A DNA stretch of 64,000 nucleotides from Aquipuribacter hungaricus. Its GTDB lineage: Bacteria; Actinomycetota; Actinomycetes; Actinomycetales; JBBAYJ01. Below are positions 42,983 through 52,244 of the stretch, one piece after another. The position numbers and the translations under genes were made by a program. Location of the stretch: the NCBI RefSeq assembly GCF_042663885.1, contig NZ_JBHSXV010000001.1; one strand, written 5' to 3'. Numbering within the stretch: position 1 is the stretch's first letter; every line of letters begins with the position of its first letter. The notes beneath the pieces were generated by a model. The model did not search any database, was not told the DNA's origin, and worked only from the letters and a program-made list of their open reading frames with translations.

Positions 42983-44653
42983 ATGAGTCGTTCGACAGCG
43001 GAGTATGCCCAGGTGGTGGCCACGTCTCTCCCGCTTCGAGCGACGCTCCCGCCCTCGGCCAGCCATGAGCAGCTGCGCCAGCGGCTGGGTCTCCCCCACC
43101 CCGAGCCGCTGTGGTGGGCGTGGGTAGTTGCCGTAGGCATGGGCGCCCTCGCGGGCGTCCTGCGGTTCGTCCACCTCGGCCGTCCGGACACCCTGGTCTT
43201 CGACGAGACGTACTACGTCCACGGCGGGCTGTCCCTGCTGCGCTTCGGCTACGAGCGCGACGAGCTCCCCGACCCGGCCCCGCCGGACCCGCTGCCCGAG
43301 GGCTACTCGGACAGCTACTCCGACGACCTGTTCGAGTCCGGCAGCCTCGACATCTTCACGACGACGCCGGACTTCGTGGTCCATCCGCCGCTGGGCAAGT
43401 GGATGATCGCCGCGGGCATGTGGCCCGACCCGGCGGACCCGTTCTTCTGGCGGCTCTCCGCGGCGGTCGTCGGGACCCTGTCGGTCGTCCTGCTCGTCCT
43501 CGTCGCCCGGCGGCTGCTGGGCTCGACCCTGCTCGGCGGCGTGGCGGGGCTGCTGCTCGCTGTGGACGGGCACCACATCGTCCACTCCCGCACGAGCCTG
43601 CTCGACGTCTTCCTGTCGTTCTGGATCCTCGTTGCCTTCGCCTTTCTGCTCGGCGACCGCTTCGCGGCCCGCGAGAAGCTGGCCGACCGGGTCGCGCGCG
43701 GCCTGAGGGACGGCACGCTGTCGCCGTACGGGCCGTGGCTGGGCTGGCGGCCGTTCCGGCTCCTCGCGGGGATCAGCCTGGGGGCGGCCTGCGCCACTAA
43801 GTGGTCCGGGCTGTACGTCCTGGCCGCGTTCGGCGTCCTCACGGTGCTCTGGGACCTCGACGCCCGGCGGACCGCCGGCGTGCGGCGATGGTTCCTCGGC
43901 GGGCTGCTGCGCGACTCCTGGCCGGCGTTCCTGTCCCTGGTCCCGGTCGCCCTGGTGACCTACCTCGTCAGCTGGACCGGGTGGTTCCTCGCCGACGACT
44001 CCTACAACCGGAACTGGGCCGCGGAGAACCCCGACGAGGCCGTCTCGTGGCTGCCGCAGTCCCTGGCCAGCCTGTGGAACTACCACCAGGGCGCCTACGG
44101 CTTCCACACCACGATCAACGTCGTCGACAACCCGCACAACTACATGGCCAACCCGTGGTCGTGGCTGGTCCAGGGCCGGCCGACCTCGTTCTTCTACGAG
44201 GGCACCAGCGAGGGCCTGACCGGCTGCGGCGCCGATGCCTGCTCGGCCGCCGTGACGTCGTTGGGCAACCCGGTGGTCTGGTGGGGCGGCACCGTGGCCC
44301 TGATCGTCGTCGCGCTGACCTGGGTGCTGCGCCGCGACTGGCGCGCCGGCGCGATCCTGGTCCCTGTGGCCGCGTGCTACCTGCCGTGGTTCGCGTTCCA
44401 GGACCGCACGATCTTCTCCTTCTACGCGGTCGCCTTCGTACCGTTCCTGGTCCTCGCGCTGACCTACGCGCTCGGGCTCGTTCTCGGTCCGCCCGGCGCG
44501 TCCCCGAACCGTCGGCTCTGGGGAAGTGTGGGGGCCGGATCAGTGGTCGTGGCGGCCGTCGGCTGCCTGCTGTTCTTCTACCCGGTCTGGACGGCGGACC
44601 TCATCACCACCGACGCCTGGCGGATGCGGATGTGGTGGCCCAGCTGGGTCTGA
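42983..44653 (+). CDS. pmt: Dolichyl-phosphate-mannose (polyprenyl) protein O-mannosyltransferase
   Basis: A GT-C membrane glycosyltransferase of 556 residues that moves mannose from polyprenyl-phosphate mannose to Ser/Thr of exported proteins. The first loop has the catalytic acidic pair in LVFDETYYVHGG (Asp-Glu), followed by VVHPPLGKWMIAAGM. About ten hydrophobic helices alternate, and the conserved NPWSWLVQGRPTSFFYEG loop is present. ATG 42983 was chosen; the frame is open to GTG 42917 and neither has a strong ribosome site. It is flanked by lipoprotein genes, which are typical mannosylation substrates. Confidence 0.9.
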   Translation: MSRSTAEYAQVVATSLPLRATLPPSASHEQLRQRLGLPHPEPLWWAWVVAVGMGALAGVLRFVHLGRPDTLVFDETYYVHGGLSLLRFGYERDELPDPAPPDPLPEGYSDSYSDDLFESGSLDIFTTTPDFVVHPPLGKWMIAAGMWPDPADPFFWRLSAAVVGTLSVVLLVLVARRLLGSTLLGGVAGLLLAVDGHHIVHSRTSLLDVFLSFWILVAFAFLLGDRFAAREKLADRVARGLRDGTLSPYGPWLGWRPFRLLAGISLGAACATKWSGLYVLAAFGVLTVLWDLDARRTAGVRRWFLGGLLRDSWPAFLSLVPVALVTYLVSWTGWFLADDSYNRNWAAENPDEAVSWLPQSLASLWNYHQGAYGFHTTINVVDNPHNYMANPWSWLVQGRPTSFFYEGTSEGLTGCGADACSAAVTSLGNPVVWWGGTVALIVVALTWVLRRDWRAGAILVPVAACYLPWFAFQDRTIFSFYAVAFVPFLVLALTYALGLVLGPPGASPNRRLWGSVGAGSVVVAAVGCLLFFYPVWTADLITTDAWRMRMWWPSWV

Positions 44654-44759
44654 GCTGCCGCAGAACGGCACGAAGGCCGCGCTCACGACCCACACTGAAA
44701 AGGCGGGCGGGCCTGCAAGGTCGCCGGACACGCTCCAAGCGGGACCAGGGGGTAGCGCG

Positions 44760-45146
44760 ATGCTGAAGCACAGGGCCGACGTCCAGCGGGCCTCGGCTCG
44801 AACCTGGCGTGCTGGCTGCGGCCTGACCGTCTTCGCCCTGCTCTTGGGCGGCTGCAGCGACACCCCGTCGCAGCCCGAGGCCACCGACGGTCTGGACTGC
44901 GACGGCCTCATGCGGGTCTCGTCTCACTTCGACTACGCAGCCGGTGAGGCTCCCGAGCAGTCGACGCCAGAAGACGCCGCACGCGACGCCGCCGGAGGCA
45001 CTCCCGTGGTGGAGGACCGCGACGATGACTCCAGCAGCGCAAGGGTCTTCATGGAGAGCAGCGGCCGGGCGCTGACGTACGTCGACGTACGGCGAGACGC
45101 CTCCGGGGCGTGGACCGCCGACAGCATCACCAAGTGCGCCAACTGA
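44760..45146 (+). CDS. Small lipoprotein of unknown function
   Basis: This 128-residue protein has a signal peptide with a clear lipobox (VFALLLGGC). The mature part is acidic, with LDCDGLMRVSSHFDYAAG and a late cysteine. CAGGGGG lies about seven bases before ATG 44760. No family was recognised. It follows the mannosyltransferase gene by 106 bp. Confidence 0.75.
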   Translation: MLKHRADVQRASARTWRAGCGLTVFALLLGGCSDTPSQPEATDGLDCDGLMRVSSHFDYAAGEAPEQSTPEDAARDAAGGTPVVEDRDDDSSSARVFMESSGRALTYVDVRRDASGAWTADSITKCAN

Positions 45147-45463
45147 CCGAAGGGCTCCAAGCAGACGGCCAACAGGAGTCGACCGTGTCGGCGAGGACTC
45201 CCCGAGCGAACCGATAGACGATCGTCTGCTGGGACGGCGTGGTCGCCCTCCGCGATCGAAGGCGGCTGACCCTGCGGGCAGCCCCAGAGGAACGACTCGG
45301 GAGGCCCTACGACCCGCTTTAGGTGCGGTCCGCCGTGCGCGGGTGGCTGCACCCAAGCCCCGATGCGGGGGAGGCGAGCCGTGCTACCGAGCTGGCCACC
45401 ATCATCCGATCTCGCCCCCCCACTGTGTCCTCAAGGCGACGGGCCGGCGGCCGATGTCACAAC
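45147..45463. other. Intergenic region upstream of the SWIM gene
   Basis: About 317 bp without a supported gene. It contains a perfect 12-bp palindrome, AGACGATCGTCT (45216-45227), which could be an operator. The SWIM frame is open back to 45323, but that stretch has no family similarity. Confidence 0.45.
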
Positions 45464-46831
45464 GTGACCGCCAGCGATGCCACCAGCAGCCTGCGCTACC
45501 GGGCATCGTCGGCGATATCGGGCAATCAGCTGGGCCTACAGACGTCGGGTGGCTGGAACACCAGCTCCCTCGACCACCCGCGCTTCTTTGTCGGGTTCCT
45601 CACCGAGCCCGAGCAGGCGGCTCAGGGGCTGCTCGCCGTGGCTGCGGTGGCCCGGGCCCGCTACCACGTGCCGATGACCGCCACACGCATGGGGTCGATC
45701 CTCGACCCCGTCGTGACGAGCGACGGCGCGAACCTGCGCTTCGAGTCCTTCTCCGCCTGCTGCGGGGTGTACGCCCGCTTCGACATCACCGAGCGGGACC
45801 TGGACGGGGAGGTGCTCGATCGCGGGACGACCAACGTCGACGTCAACCAGCCCTTGCAGGCGGCCCTGTCCAGGGTCCGTGGCCGCGAGCCGCTGCACCT
45901 GTCCGTCGGCCCGGACGCCCTCGAGGTGACCACGCTCGACGAGGCTGTCGTCGAGCGGAAAGTGCCCCTGCCGCAGCGGTGGCTCCGGGGCTTCGCCGAG
46001 GCCCCCGTGGCTCTTGCGCGCATGACGCCCCGTGGTGAGGTGACCGGGACGGAAGCACGTCGGTTCCTGCGCTCGCTGCCACGCTCGGACGCACGGTCGT
46101 CGTTGTGGGCGACGGTGACCGGCCGGTCGCTGACGCTCAGCACACGGGCAGGTCGTGACTCGGTCCCCATGTCCGGGCCGCAGCGGCTGCTGACGCTGGC
46201 CCCGCTGCTCCGGTTCGCCAGCACGATGAGGGTCTACGGCCCGGCGAACGACGGCAGCCCCGCCCCGAGCGCCTGGGAGCTCGTCCTGCCCGGGTCCCGC
46301 CTGGTACTCACCCTGTCCCCGGAGGTCTCTCGCGGCTTCTCCGGGGAAGGCGGCGTGCTCGAGGCGCTGGCCGACGACACCGCCGTCAGCGATGCGGACC
46401 TGGTGGCCGACGTCATGGGATGGCTGCCGGCCATGACGCTCACCGAGGTCGGGGTCGCTGCGGACCTCACCACGGACAGGGCCGAGCAGGCACTGGCTGT
46501 CCTTGGAACGGCAGGCCGGGTCGGCTACGACGCCTCCGGCGGCTGCTGGTTCGCCCGCGACCTGCCGTACGACGCCGGGGACGCCGAGGCGCTGAACCCC
46601 CGGCTGCGCTCCGCCCGGCGTCTCGTGACCGAGGGTCGTCTGCGACGAGACGGCGACCTCATCGTGGTGCAGGTCGCGGGCAACCAGCACCACGTCCGCG
46701 GCGGTGTGGGTTCCGGCCCTCCGTCGTGCACCTGTCACTGGTGGGCGCGGCACCGAGGCGGGCGTGGGCCCTGCTCGCACGTCCTGGCCGCGCGCATGGC
46801 CAACCTCCTGAGCGCACCGCAGACGGCATGA
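45464..46831 (+). CDS. SWIM zinc-finger protein (YehQ-like)
   Basis: A 455-residue protein. The N-terminal part (LGLQTSGG, HPRFFVGFL, LLAVAAVARARYHVP) and the middle (FESFSACCGVYARFD, RGTTNVDVN, PLPQRWLRGFAE, SPEVSRGFSGEGGVLEAL) follow a widespread family. It ends in a SWIM finger: SCTCHWW...GPCSHVLAARM supplies Cys-x-Cys and Cys-x-His. GTG 45464 is chosen because homology starts there. The stop overlaps the DUF6493 start (ATGA). In other bacteria such genes sit with MoxR AAA ATPases and von Willebrand A genes; none are visible here. Confidence 0.88.
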   Translation: MTASDATSSLRYRASSAISGNQLGLQTSGGWNTSSLDHPRFFVGFLTEPEQAAQGLLAVAAVARARYHVPMTATRMGSILDPVVTSDGANLRFESFSACCGVYARFDITERDLDGEVLDRGTTNVDVNQPLQAALSRVRGREPLHLSVGPDALEVTTLDEAVVERKVPLPQRWLRGFAEAPVALARMTPRGEVTGTEARRFLRSLPRSDARSSLWATVTGRSLTLSTRAGRDSVPMSGPQRLLTLAPLLRFASTMRVYGPANDGSPAPSAWELVLPGSRLVLTLSPEVSRGFSGEGGVLEALADDTAVSDADLVADVMGWLPAMTLTEVGVAADLTTDRAEQALAVLGTAGRVGYDASGGCWFARDLPYDAGDAEALNPRLRSARRLVTEGRLRRDGDLIVVQVAGNQHHVRGGVGSGPPSCTCHWWARHRGGRGPCSHVLAARMANLLSAPQTA

Positions 46832-49602
46832 CCGAGGACGAGCTCTGCGAGCTGCTCTCCCGCGGCGCGACCGAGGTCCGTCGATTCCTCGCCCCGCTGG
46901 ACGAGCCCGCGCGGCGAGCCATCGCCCCAGCCGTGGCGGAGCTCACCCGGCCGAGCCGGAGCGAGCGCCTCGGGTACACGCTGCGTGGGGTCCTAGCCGT
47001 CGCCCAGGCGGGGACGCTGCCTGCAGCGGCACTCACCGATTCGCTGCGCCGCAGCGACACGGGATGGCACGACGGTGTCGGCGCCACCGGCGGACCGCGG
47101 GAGACCCAGATAGGCGGCTGGCTTGTCGTGGCGACCATTCTGGACCGGCGGCCCCCGTGGCTGCCGGACCTGGTCGAGCGGCTCGCCGAGCAGGTCGCGT
47201 GGGGGGGTTTCGAGGGGATACCGGTCGACGTCGTGGAGGCGCTCAGATGCGCCGGGGGTTCTCCTCGCCCGACCTGCGCTCCGTACCTCACCGGGGTCGT
47301 CGCCCACATCGGCAGGTGCCCGGACCTCGACCTGCCGCAGCTCCTTCGCGACGACGAGGAGCTGCGCGGGCTGCTGCCCGCGATCCTCGCCACGAATGAC
47401 GTGGGGACCCTGATGGGTCACCGCAACACCTTTCACGAGCGGGACGAGCACGGGACGTACAGCACGCGCACCGCGCCCCCGGAGCAGACATGGCCCGGTG
47501 CTCTCGCCCTCCTGAGCGCCGAGGGGACCATCGACCGGGACCACCTCCTTGCCGCTGCGCTCGACGCGCTCGTGCGGGGCGGGACTCGTGGGCACGTGGG
47601 TGGGGTGCTGGGCATCCATGAGGCCCTGCACCCGACAACCGAGGACGCGGTGCGCCATCTGCGCTCGTACGTCGGGCTGGTAGCTGACGGACCGGGGACG
47701 ACGGCGGGCGTCGCACTCCGGCTGCTCCGCGAGGCCCACGACGCCGGTGAGATGGACATGGACACCGCGCTGGACGTCGCTAGGGCGGCGTTGTCCCGCC
47801 CGGAGAAAGGTCTGGCTACAGCCACGTTGACCTGGCTACATCGCCTCAACCGCAGTGCGCCCGACCGCGTGAACGAGGTGGCGCTCGCAGCCGCCGTTGC
47901 GCTGCAGCACGAGCGCCGCGACGTGCAGGAAAAGGCTCTGGACGCGCTGGCCAAGCTCGTTCCCAGGTGTGACCTGGGCACCGTCGCGCAGCTGCGCGAG
48001 GCGGCCGGCGACGTCGCACCCGTGCTGCAGCAACGGGTGACCCAGGTGCTCGGCGCACCCGACAAACCGCCCGCACCCGACCTCGTCATGCCCGACCTCG
48101 TCCCGGACCCCTCCACCCCGGGCGGGCTCCCCTTCGACGTCGCCGTCGAAGCTGACCTGCTGGCACCGGTCATGGACCTGCGGGACCTGGTCGAGGCGGC
48201 CGCTGAACATGTCGAGACCCGCGACCCGCGCGCCGGCGAGCGTGTGCTGGACGGCCTGTCCCGGCACGCTGCCGCCGACCCCGAGGGCGTCCGCAAGGCA
48301 CTCTGGCCGCTCAGACGGCGCCTCGGATACGAGTCGGCGCCCCGGCGCCCGGCCGGCTTCGGATGGGACAGCAGCGAACGAGGCCCGGTCGAGCGTCTGC
48401 TGCGGGACGTGATGACGCCGGGCGGCGCCCCGGTGCAGGAGAACGATGCGGTCGGGGTGATGGGGTGGGTGCCACCTGGGGGGATCGACGGCTGCACGGG
48501 TGTGCGGGTGCTGGAGCTGGCGGCCCTCATCCATGGCAGCGTGTCCGGTCCTCTGCTGTCGACGCCCACCCGTGTCACCGGCGCGATAGACCCAGGCGCC
48601 GCCCTGGACCGGCTGCGCGCGTGGTCGCAGATCGGCGCTAACCCCGGCCCGCTGGACTTGCAGCAGCTCTGGCTGCGCCTGCCACTGAGTGCCGACCGCG
48701 ACGCTCTGGCGCAGGATCTCCGAGCGATCGGAAGTCCCGCGTCACAGTGGCTCGCTGGGGCCGTCGACTACGGCCAGCCCGACATCGAGGTCGTCCCGGC
48801 GACAGTGCGGCTCCGGCAACACCCGTGGAGGACGCACCCCGGCGAGAGCGGGCTCGGTGACGCCCCGGTCGCCGACGTGCTCCCACCACCTGTTGTCAAT
48901 CCCCATCTGATCGAGCGGGCGGGCACCGTCACGGTGTGGTCGCGCTCCGGGGGACACGCAACCACCCTCCCCGGACGCGTCGCTGACGCGGGACACTACT
49001 GGGAGCGGGAGGACCTGGCGCGCCCGCTCGAACTGTTGCTCACGCTGCCGCAGCACCGGGACGCCGTTGCCGCGCACCTCGTGATCCGCCTTCTGGAGAC
49101 CACCGCCGTGGGAGTCCCGGGCGTGACGCAAACCCTCCCACTCCTCCCGCTCGCCGGCGGCCCGACCGGTATCGGTACCGCCCTGGCGATCGGCTGGGCC
49201 GCAGCCGCGGGAAACGCTGAGGTAGCAACCGCCTCTGCTGACGCCCTCCGCGGATTCGCCCGAGCAGGGGGACTTGACGGGGCAGCGGCCGGCCTCAGCA
49301 TCGGAGAGCTGCTCGCCTGGCCGACCGTCTCACCCATGCGGGTAGCCCGCACCCTGACCGAGGCCTCACGCGCCAATCCCGCGGCACAACGGCTGGTGTG
49401 GGACATCGTGGCCGCGGCACTACCCGCCGCCATCGTCTCCGGCCGCCGCGGCCTCCTGGACTTGCTGGTGCTCGCCGTCGATCTGGCCCTCTCAACCGGC
49501 GCCCGCGGTTCGGTGAAAGGGCTGTCCGGAGTCGCCAGCGGAGGGCGCACACGGCTTGCAACAGAGGCCCGCCGACTCGAAGAGGTTCTGAATCGGGCGT
49601 AA
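46828..49602 (+). CDS. Large DUF6493-type helical-repeat protein
   Basis: A 924-residue, mostly helical protein coupled to the SWIM gene. Repeated helix pairs (for example ALDALVRGGTRGHVGGVLGI, LRLLREAHDAGEMDMDTALD, EKALDALAKLVPRCDLGTV) suggest a HEAT/ARM-like scaffold. The C-terminal part (AAGLSIGELLAWPTVSPMRV onward) is well conserved with actinobacterial DUF6493 proteins that accompany SWIM proteins. It has no catalytic motif. Probable role: scaffold or sensor for a SWIM-linked system; inference from linkage only. Confidence 0.78.
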   Translation: MTEDELCELLSRGATEVRRFLAPLDEPARRAIAPAVAELTRPSRSERLGYTLRGVLAVAQAGTLPAAALTDSLRRSDTGWHDGVGATGGPRETQIGGWLVVATILDRRPPWLPDLVERLAEQVAWGGFEGIPVDVVEALRCAGGSPRPTCAPYLTGVVAHIGRCPDLDLPQLLRDDEELRGLLPAILATNDVGTLMGHRNTFHERDEHGTYSTRTAPPEQTWPGALALLSAEGTIDRDHLLAAALDALVRGGTRGHVGGVLGIHEALHPTTEDAVRHLRSYVGLVADGPGTTAGVALRLLREAHDAGEMDMDTALDVARAALSRPEKGLATATLTWLHRLNRSAPDRVNEVALAAAVALQHERRDVQEKALDALAKLVPRCDLGTVAQLREAAGDVAPVLQQRVTQVLGAPDKPPAPDLVMPDLVPDPSTPGGLPFDVAVEADLLAPVMDLRDLVEAAAEHVETRDPRAGERVLDGLSRHAAADPEGVRKALWPLRRRLGYESAPRRPAGFGWDSSERGPVERLLRDVMTPGGAPVQENDAVGVMGWVPPGGIDGCTGVRVLELAALIHGSVSGPLLSTPTRVTGAIDPGAALDRLRAWSQIGANPGPLDLQQLWLRLPLSADRDALAQDLRAIGSPASQWLAGAVDYGQPDIEVVPATVRLRQHPWRTHPGESGLGDAPVADVLPPPVVNPHLIERAGTVTVWSRSGGHATTLPGRVADAGHYWEREDLARPLELLLTLPQHRDAVAAHLVIRLLETTAVGVPGVTQTLPLLPLAGGPTGIGTALAIGWAAAAGNAEVATASADALRGFARAGGLDGAAAGLSIGELLAWPTVSPMRVARTLTEASRANPAAQRLVWDIVAAALPAAIVSGRRGLLDLLVLAVDLALSTGARGSVKGLSGVASGGRTRLATEARRLEEVLNRA

Positions 49603-49739
49603 ACCGGCATGCGTGTACCCGGGTCATAGAGGACCGTCCTTGACACACCGCCAGCAGGGCGGCCGCCGTTGCCGCGGCGCGTATGTACCGATCAGGGGTC
49701 GGCGGATCCTTGCCGATCGGCAAGCGGCACACTTCGGAG

Positions 49740-49934
49740 ATGGTCTGGTGGCGCAGGCGGAGGAGGCCGTATATCGGTGACTGCGAGGCGTGCCTCCACG
49801 ACTGGCGCGAGCACGCAATCGACGGGGAGCCCTGCTCGGAGTGCCAGTACGAGATTCAACATCAAGAGCCGGGGGCCCCGGTCCAGCCCTGCCCTGCCCA
49901 GCCGCCTGCCACGGCCTTCGACGCGCCCCAATGA
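49740..49934 (+). CDS. Small zinc-ribbon-like protein
   Basis: A 64-residue frame starting MVWWRRRRRPYIGDCEACLH, with a second Cys pair in GEPCSECQYEIQHQEP: two CxxC knuckles as in small treble-clef or ribbon proteins found in many actinobacteria. The basic Trp/Arg start supports ATG 49740 over ATG 49683. It is isolated in a 460-bp region between the DUF6493 and kinase genes. Function is unknown. Confidence 0.55.
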   Translation: MVWWRRRRRPYIGDCEACLHDWREHAIDGEPCSECQYEIQHQEPGAPVQPCPAQPPATAFDAPQ

Positions 49935-50064
49935 CCGATCCTTTAAGCGGAGCAGCAGCGAGCAGCGCTCAGGACGTGTCGGGGTCGCTGATCTAAGCGC
50001 CTGGAGGGCTGCCAGACCTCCTGTCTGATAGCAGCGCACACCCGTACACGTCTAGCGTTCAAGC

Positions 50065-50630
50065 GTGCCGCGACTGATCGTGCTCAACGGTCCACCGGCG
50101 TCGGGGAAGTCGTCTCTGGCCCGCCGCTACGTCAGCGATCACCCGTTGGCGCTGTGCCTGGACATCGACGTTGTGCGTTCTCTGCTGGGCGGCTGGCTCG
50201 ACCGCTCCGACGCCGCAGGCTCAGCGGCGCGGACGCTGGCCCTGGCGATGGCACGGACCCACCTTGAGGCCGGTCACGATGTCGCGGTCCCGCAGTTCCT
50301 GGCGCGTCCGCACTGGCCGAGCAGCTGGAGTCGCTCGCCCTCGAGGTGCACAGCACGTTCGTGGAGATTGTCGTGGACCTCGACCCCGAGCAGATGCTCG
50401 AGCGCTTCGCCCGGCGCACCGCAGAGAGGGAGCGGATTGAGCACCGCGACGCCGCGGACCTTCTCGGCCGCAATGATGGGCTGCGAGACCTGGTCGACAT
50501 GCGCCAGCGGATGATGGCGATGCTTGCCGGTCGGCCCCGGGCTCGCTGGGTCACCAGCCGAGAGGGAGACCTCGACGGCACCTATCGCGACGTCCTCGCC
50601 CTCGTGGAAGCAGCTTCTGCTCGCTCGTAG
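50065..50630 (+). pseudogene. P-loop kinase-like gene with one-base frameshift
   Basis: The first frame (50065-about 50310) encodes LIVLNGPPASGKSSLARRY (Walker A) and CLDIDVVRSLLGGW, as in small AAA/zeta-toxin-like or chloramphenicol-phosphotransferase-like kinases. After VPQFLARP the sense continues in the +2 frame: LAEQLESLALEVHSTFVEIV, then DLDPEQMLERFARR to 50630. One extra base near 50310 would restore about 188 residues. The target is unknown. The lesion is either real or a sequencing deletion. Confidence 0.75.
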
Positions 50631-50676
50631 GCCCAGGAGCCGCATGCCAGACGACTGTTGACCTGCGTGACGCTGC

Positions 50677-51207
50677 TCATTCAGGACCAGTGCTCGACCG
50701 CTGCAGGACGTCCCGGATGAAGTCGGCCTTCTCTGCGGTGTAGGCCTCGCGGTCGTCAGCGTGCTCCGCGGCCAACGCCTGCTTGAGTTCCGCGTAGCGG
50801 CGTACGAGCGTCGGGTCGGCTCGCAGCTGATCACGGAAGGCAAGCTGCTCGCTCCAGCGCGCGCTGCCGGCGAGCAGCAGGTGCAGGTGCGCCGCGCGAT
50901 GTCCGTCGACCACGAGGACCAGGAACCGGCGGTACGGCCTGGCGTCGAGCTCGGCAGGGACGAGGTGCCAGCCTGCAGGAGCTAGCACCCGCGCGATCAG
51001 CTCCGCGCACCCGAGGTCGAGGACCGCTGCCTGCACGTCGAGGATCGGCTTCGCAGCCAGGCCCGGCACCGCCGTCGAGCCGACGTGCGCCACCGGAGAT
51101 TCGAGCCATGGCGCGAGGGCGACGTCGAGCTGCATGCACAGCCGTTCACCGCGCCGCTGCCAGGCCTCCTGGGGCGACTGCACGTGCACCTGCTCGGTTG
51201 CCCACAC
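50677..51207 (-). CDS. GrpB/UPF0157 family protein
   Basis: A 176-residue member of the GrpB nucleotidyltransferase-like family. AHVGSTAVPGLAAKPILDVQ is the core motif, followed by GWHLVPAELDARPYRRFL, HLHLLLAGSARWSEQLAFRD and the C-terminal YTAEKADFIRDVL. The start is uncertain among several GTGs; 51207 gives the usual N-terminal length. It is transcribed against its neighbours. Confidence 0.85.
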   Translation of the reverse strand: MWATEQVHVQSPQEAWQRRGERLCMQLDVALAPWLESPVAHVGSTAVPGLAAKPILDVQAAVLDLGCAELIARVLAPAGWHLVPAELDARPYRRFLVLVVDGHRAAHLHLLLAGSARWSEQLAFRDQLRADPTLVRRYAELKQALAAEHADDREAYTAEKADFIRDVLQRSSTGPE

Positions 51208-51368
51208 AGGCCAGAAACCCACGTCCGCAACATCCCACGACGGCGCCGCGACGGGAGCAATCGTCCAACAGACCCTTGTTCCGCCAGCCGATCCGTAGCT
51301 GGGGATCCCGGTTCGGGGAGGGCCGCTTCTCCTGCGTCTCGCACGGGTCGTGCGTCTAGCGTGACGGG

Positions 51369-52076
51369 ATGCCGCAGCAGCGAGGGGTGGTCCTGACCGG
51401 CGCGGCTGGACTGATCGGTCGTTCGGTGAGCCAGGAGCTGGCTGACGCGTGGCGGCTGCGCCTGACCGACAAGGTCTTAGAAGGGCCGATCGAAACCTTG
51501 GACGTGACCGACCTGGACGCCTGTCGAAAGGCCTTCGCCGGTGCCGACGCAGTCGTCCACCTCGCGGCCGTGCCGGACCCTGAAGCGACCTGGGAGCAGC
51601 TGCTCCCAGCCAATGTCGTGGGTGCCTACACGGTGGCACGTGCGGCGATGGACGCCGGTGTCCGTCGACTCGTGCTGGCGAGCAGCCTCCAGGCGGTCGC
51701 CGGGCTACCGGAGCACGCCCAGCGGCGGGCCACCGACCAGGCGCGCCCAGCAAACCTCTACGGCGCAACCAAGGCATGGGCCGAGGCCCTCGGCTCCTGG
51801 GTGGCCGCCACGTCACGCACGTCGGTGGTCGCCCTCCGCCTGGGCTACTTCCCCGGCAGGCGGCTGGACGTGGCCACGACCCCGGTCTCGGAGCTTTCGG
51901 CATGGCTGAGCGCTCGTGACGCTGTCGGCTTCTTGCGGGGAGCAGTCGAGGCCGAAGTGGAGGGCTTCCTGGTCGCCAACGTCACGTCGGCGAACCGGCA
52001 CCGTGTCGCCGACCTTCACGGGACAGAGGAAGCGCTTGGCTATCAGCCCGTCGGCGGCGCCTGGACGCTCGACTGA
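51369..52076 (+). CDS. NAD-dependent epimerase/dehydratase (extended SDR)
   Basis: A 235-residue extended SDR. VVLTGAAGLIGRSV is the nucleotide-binding glycine motif, VVHLAAVPDP follows, and LYGATKAWAEAL gives the Tyr-x(3)-Lys catalytic pair with SS in LASSLQ. The short length resembles uronate dehydrogenase-like members. Substrate is unknown. It is divergent from the GrpB gene. Confidence 0.85.
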   Translation: MPQQRGVVLTGAAGLIGRSVSQELADAWRLRLTDKVLEGPIETLDVTDLDACRKAFAGADAVVHLAAVPDPEATWEQLLPANVVGAYTVARAAMDAGVRRLVLASSLQAVAGLPEHAQRRATDQARPANLYGATKAWAEALGSWVAATSRTSVVALRLGYFPGRRLDVATTPVSELSAWLSARDAVGFLRGAVEAEVEGFLVANVTSANRHRVADLHGTEEALGYQPVGGAWTLD

Positions 52077-52244
52077 TCCAGGTGCCGGGTCAGCCTTACC
52101 GCCCAGCGCGTCCCGACAACCGATCCTCTGTATGACGGACGCCGGAGGCCTGCGGCCGGTCCCGCGCGAGAGCTCTCGCCGCCGGACAGGGGTCGGCTGT
52201 CGGGACGGACCGAGGTGCAGTCGACGCGGGCCGCAGCCAGCCCG

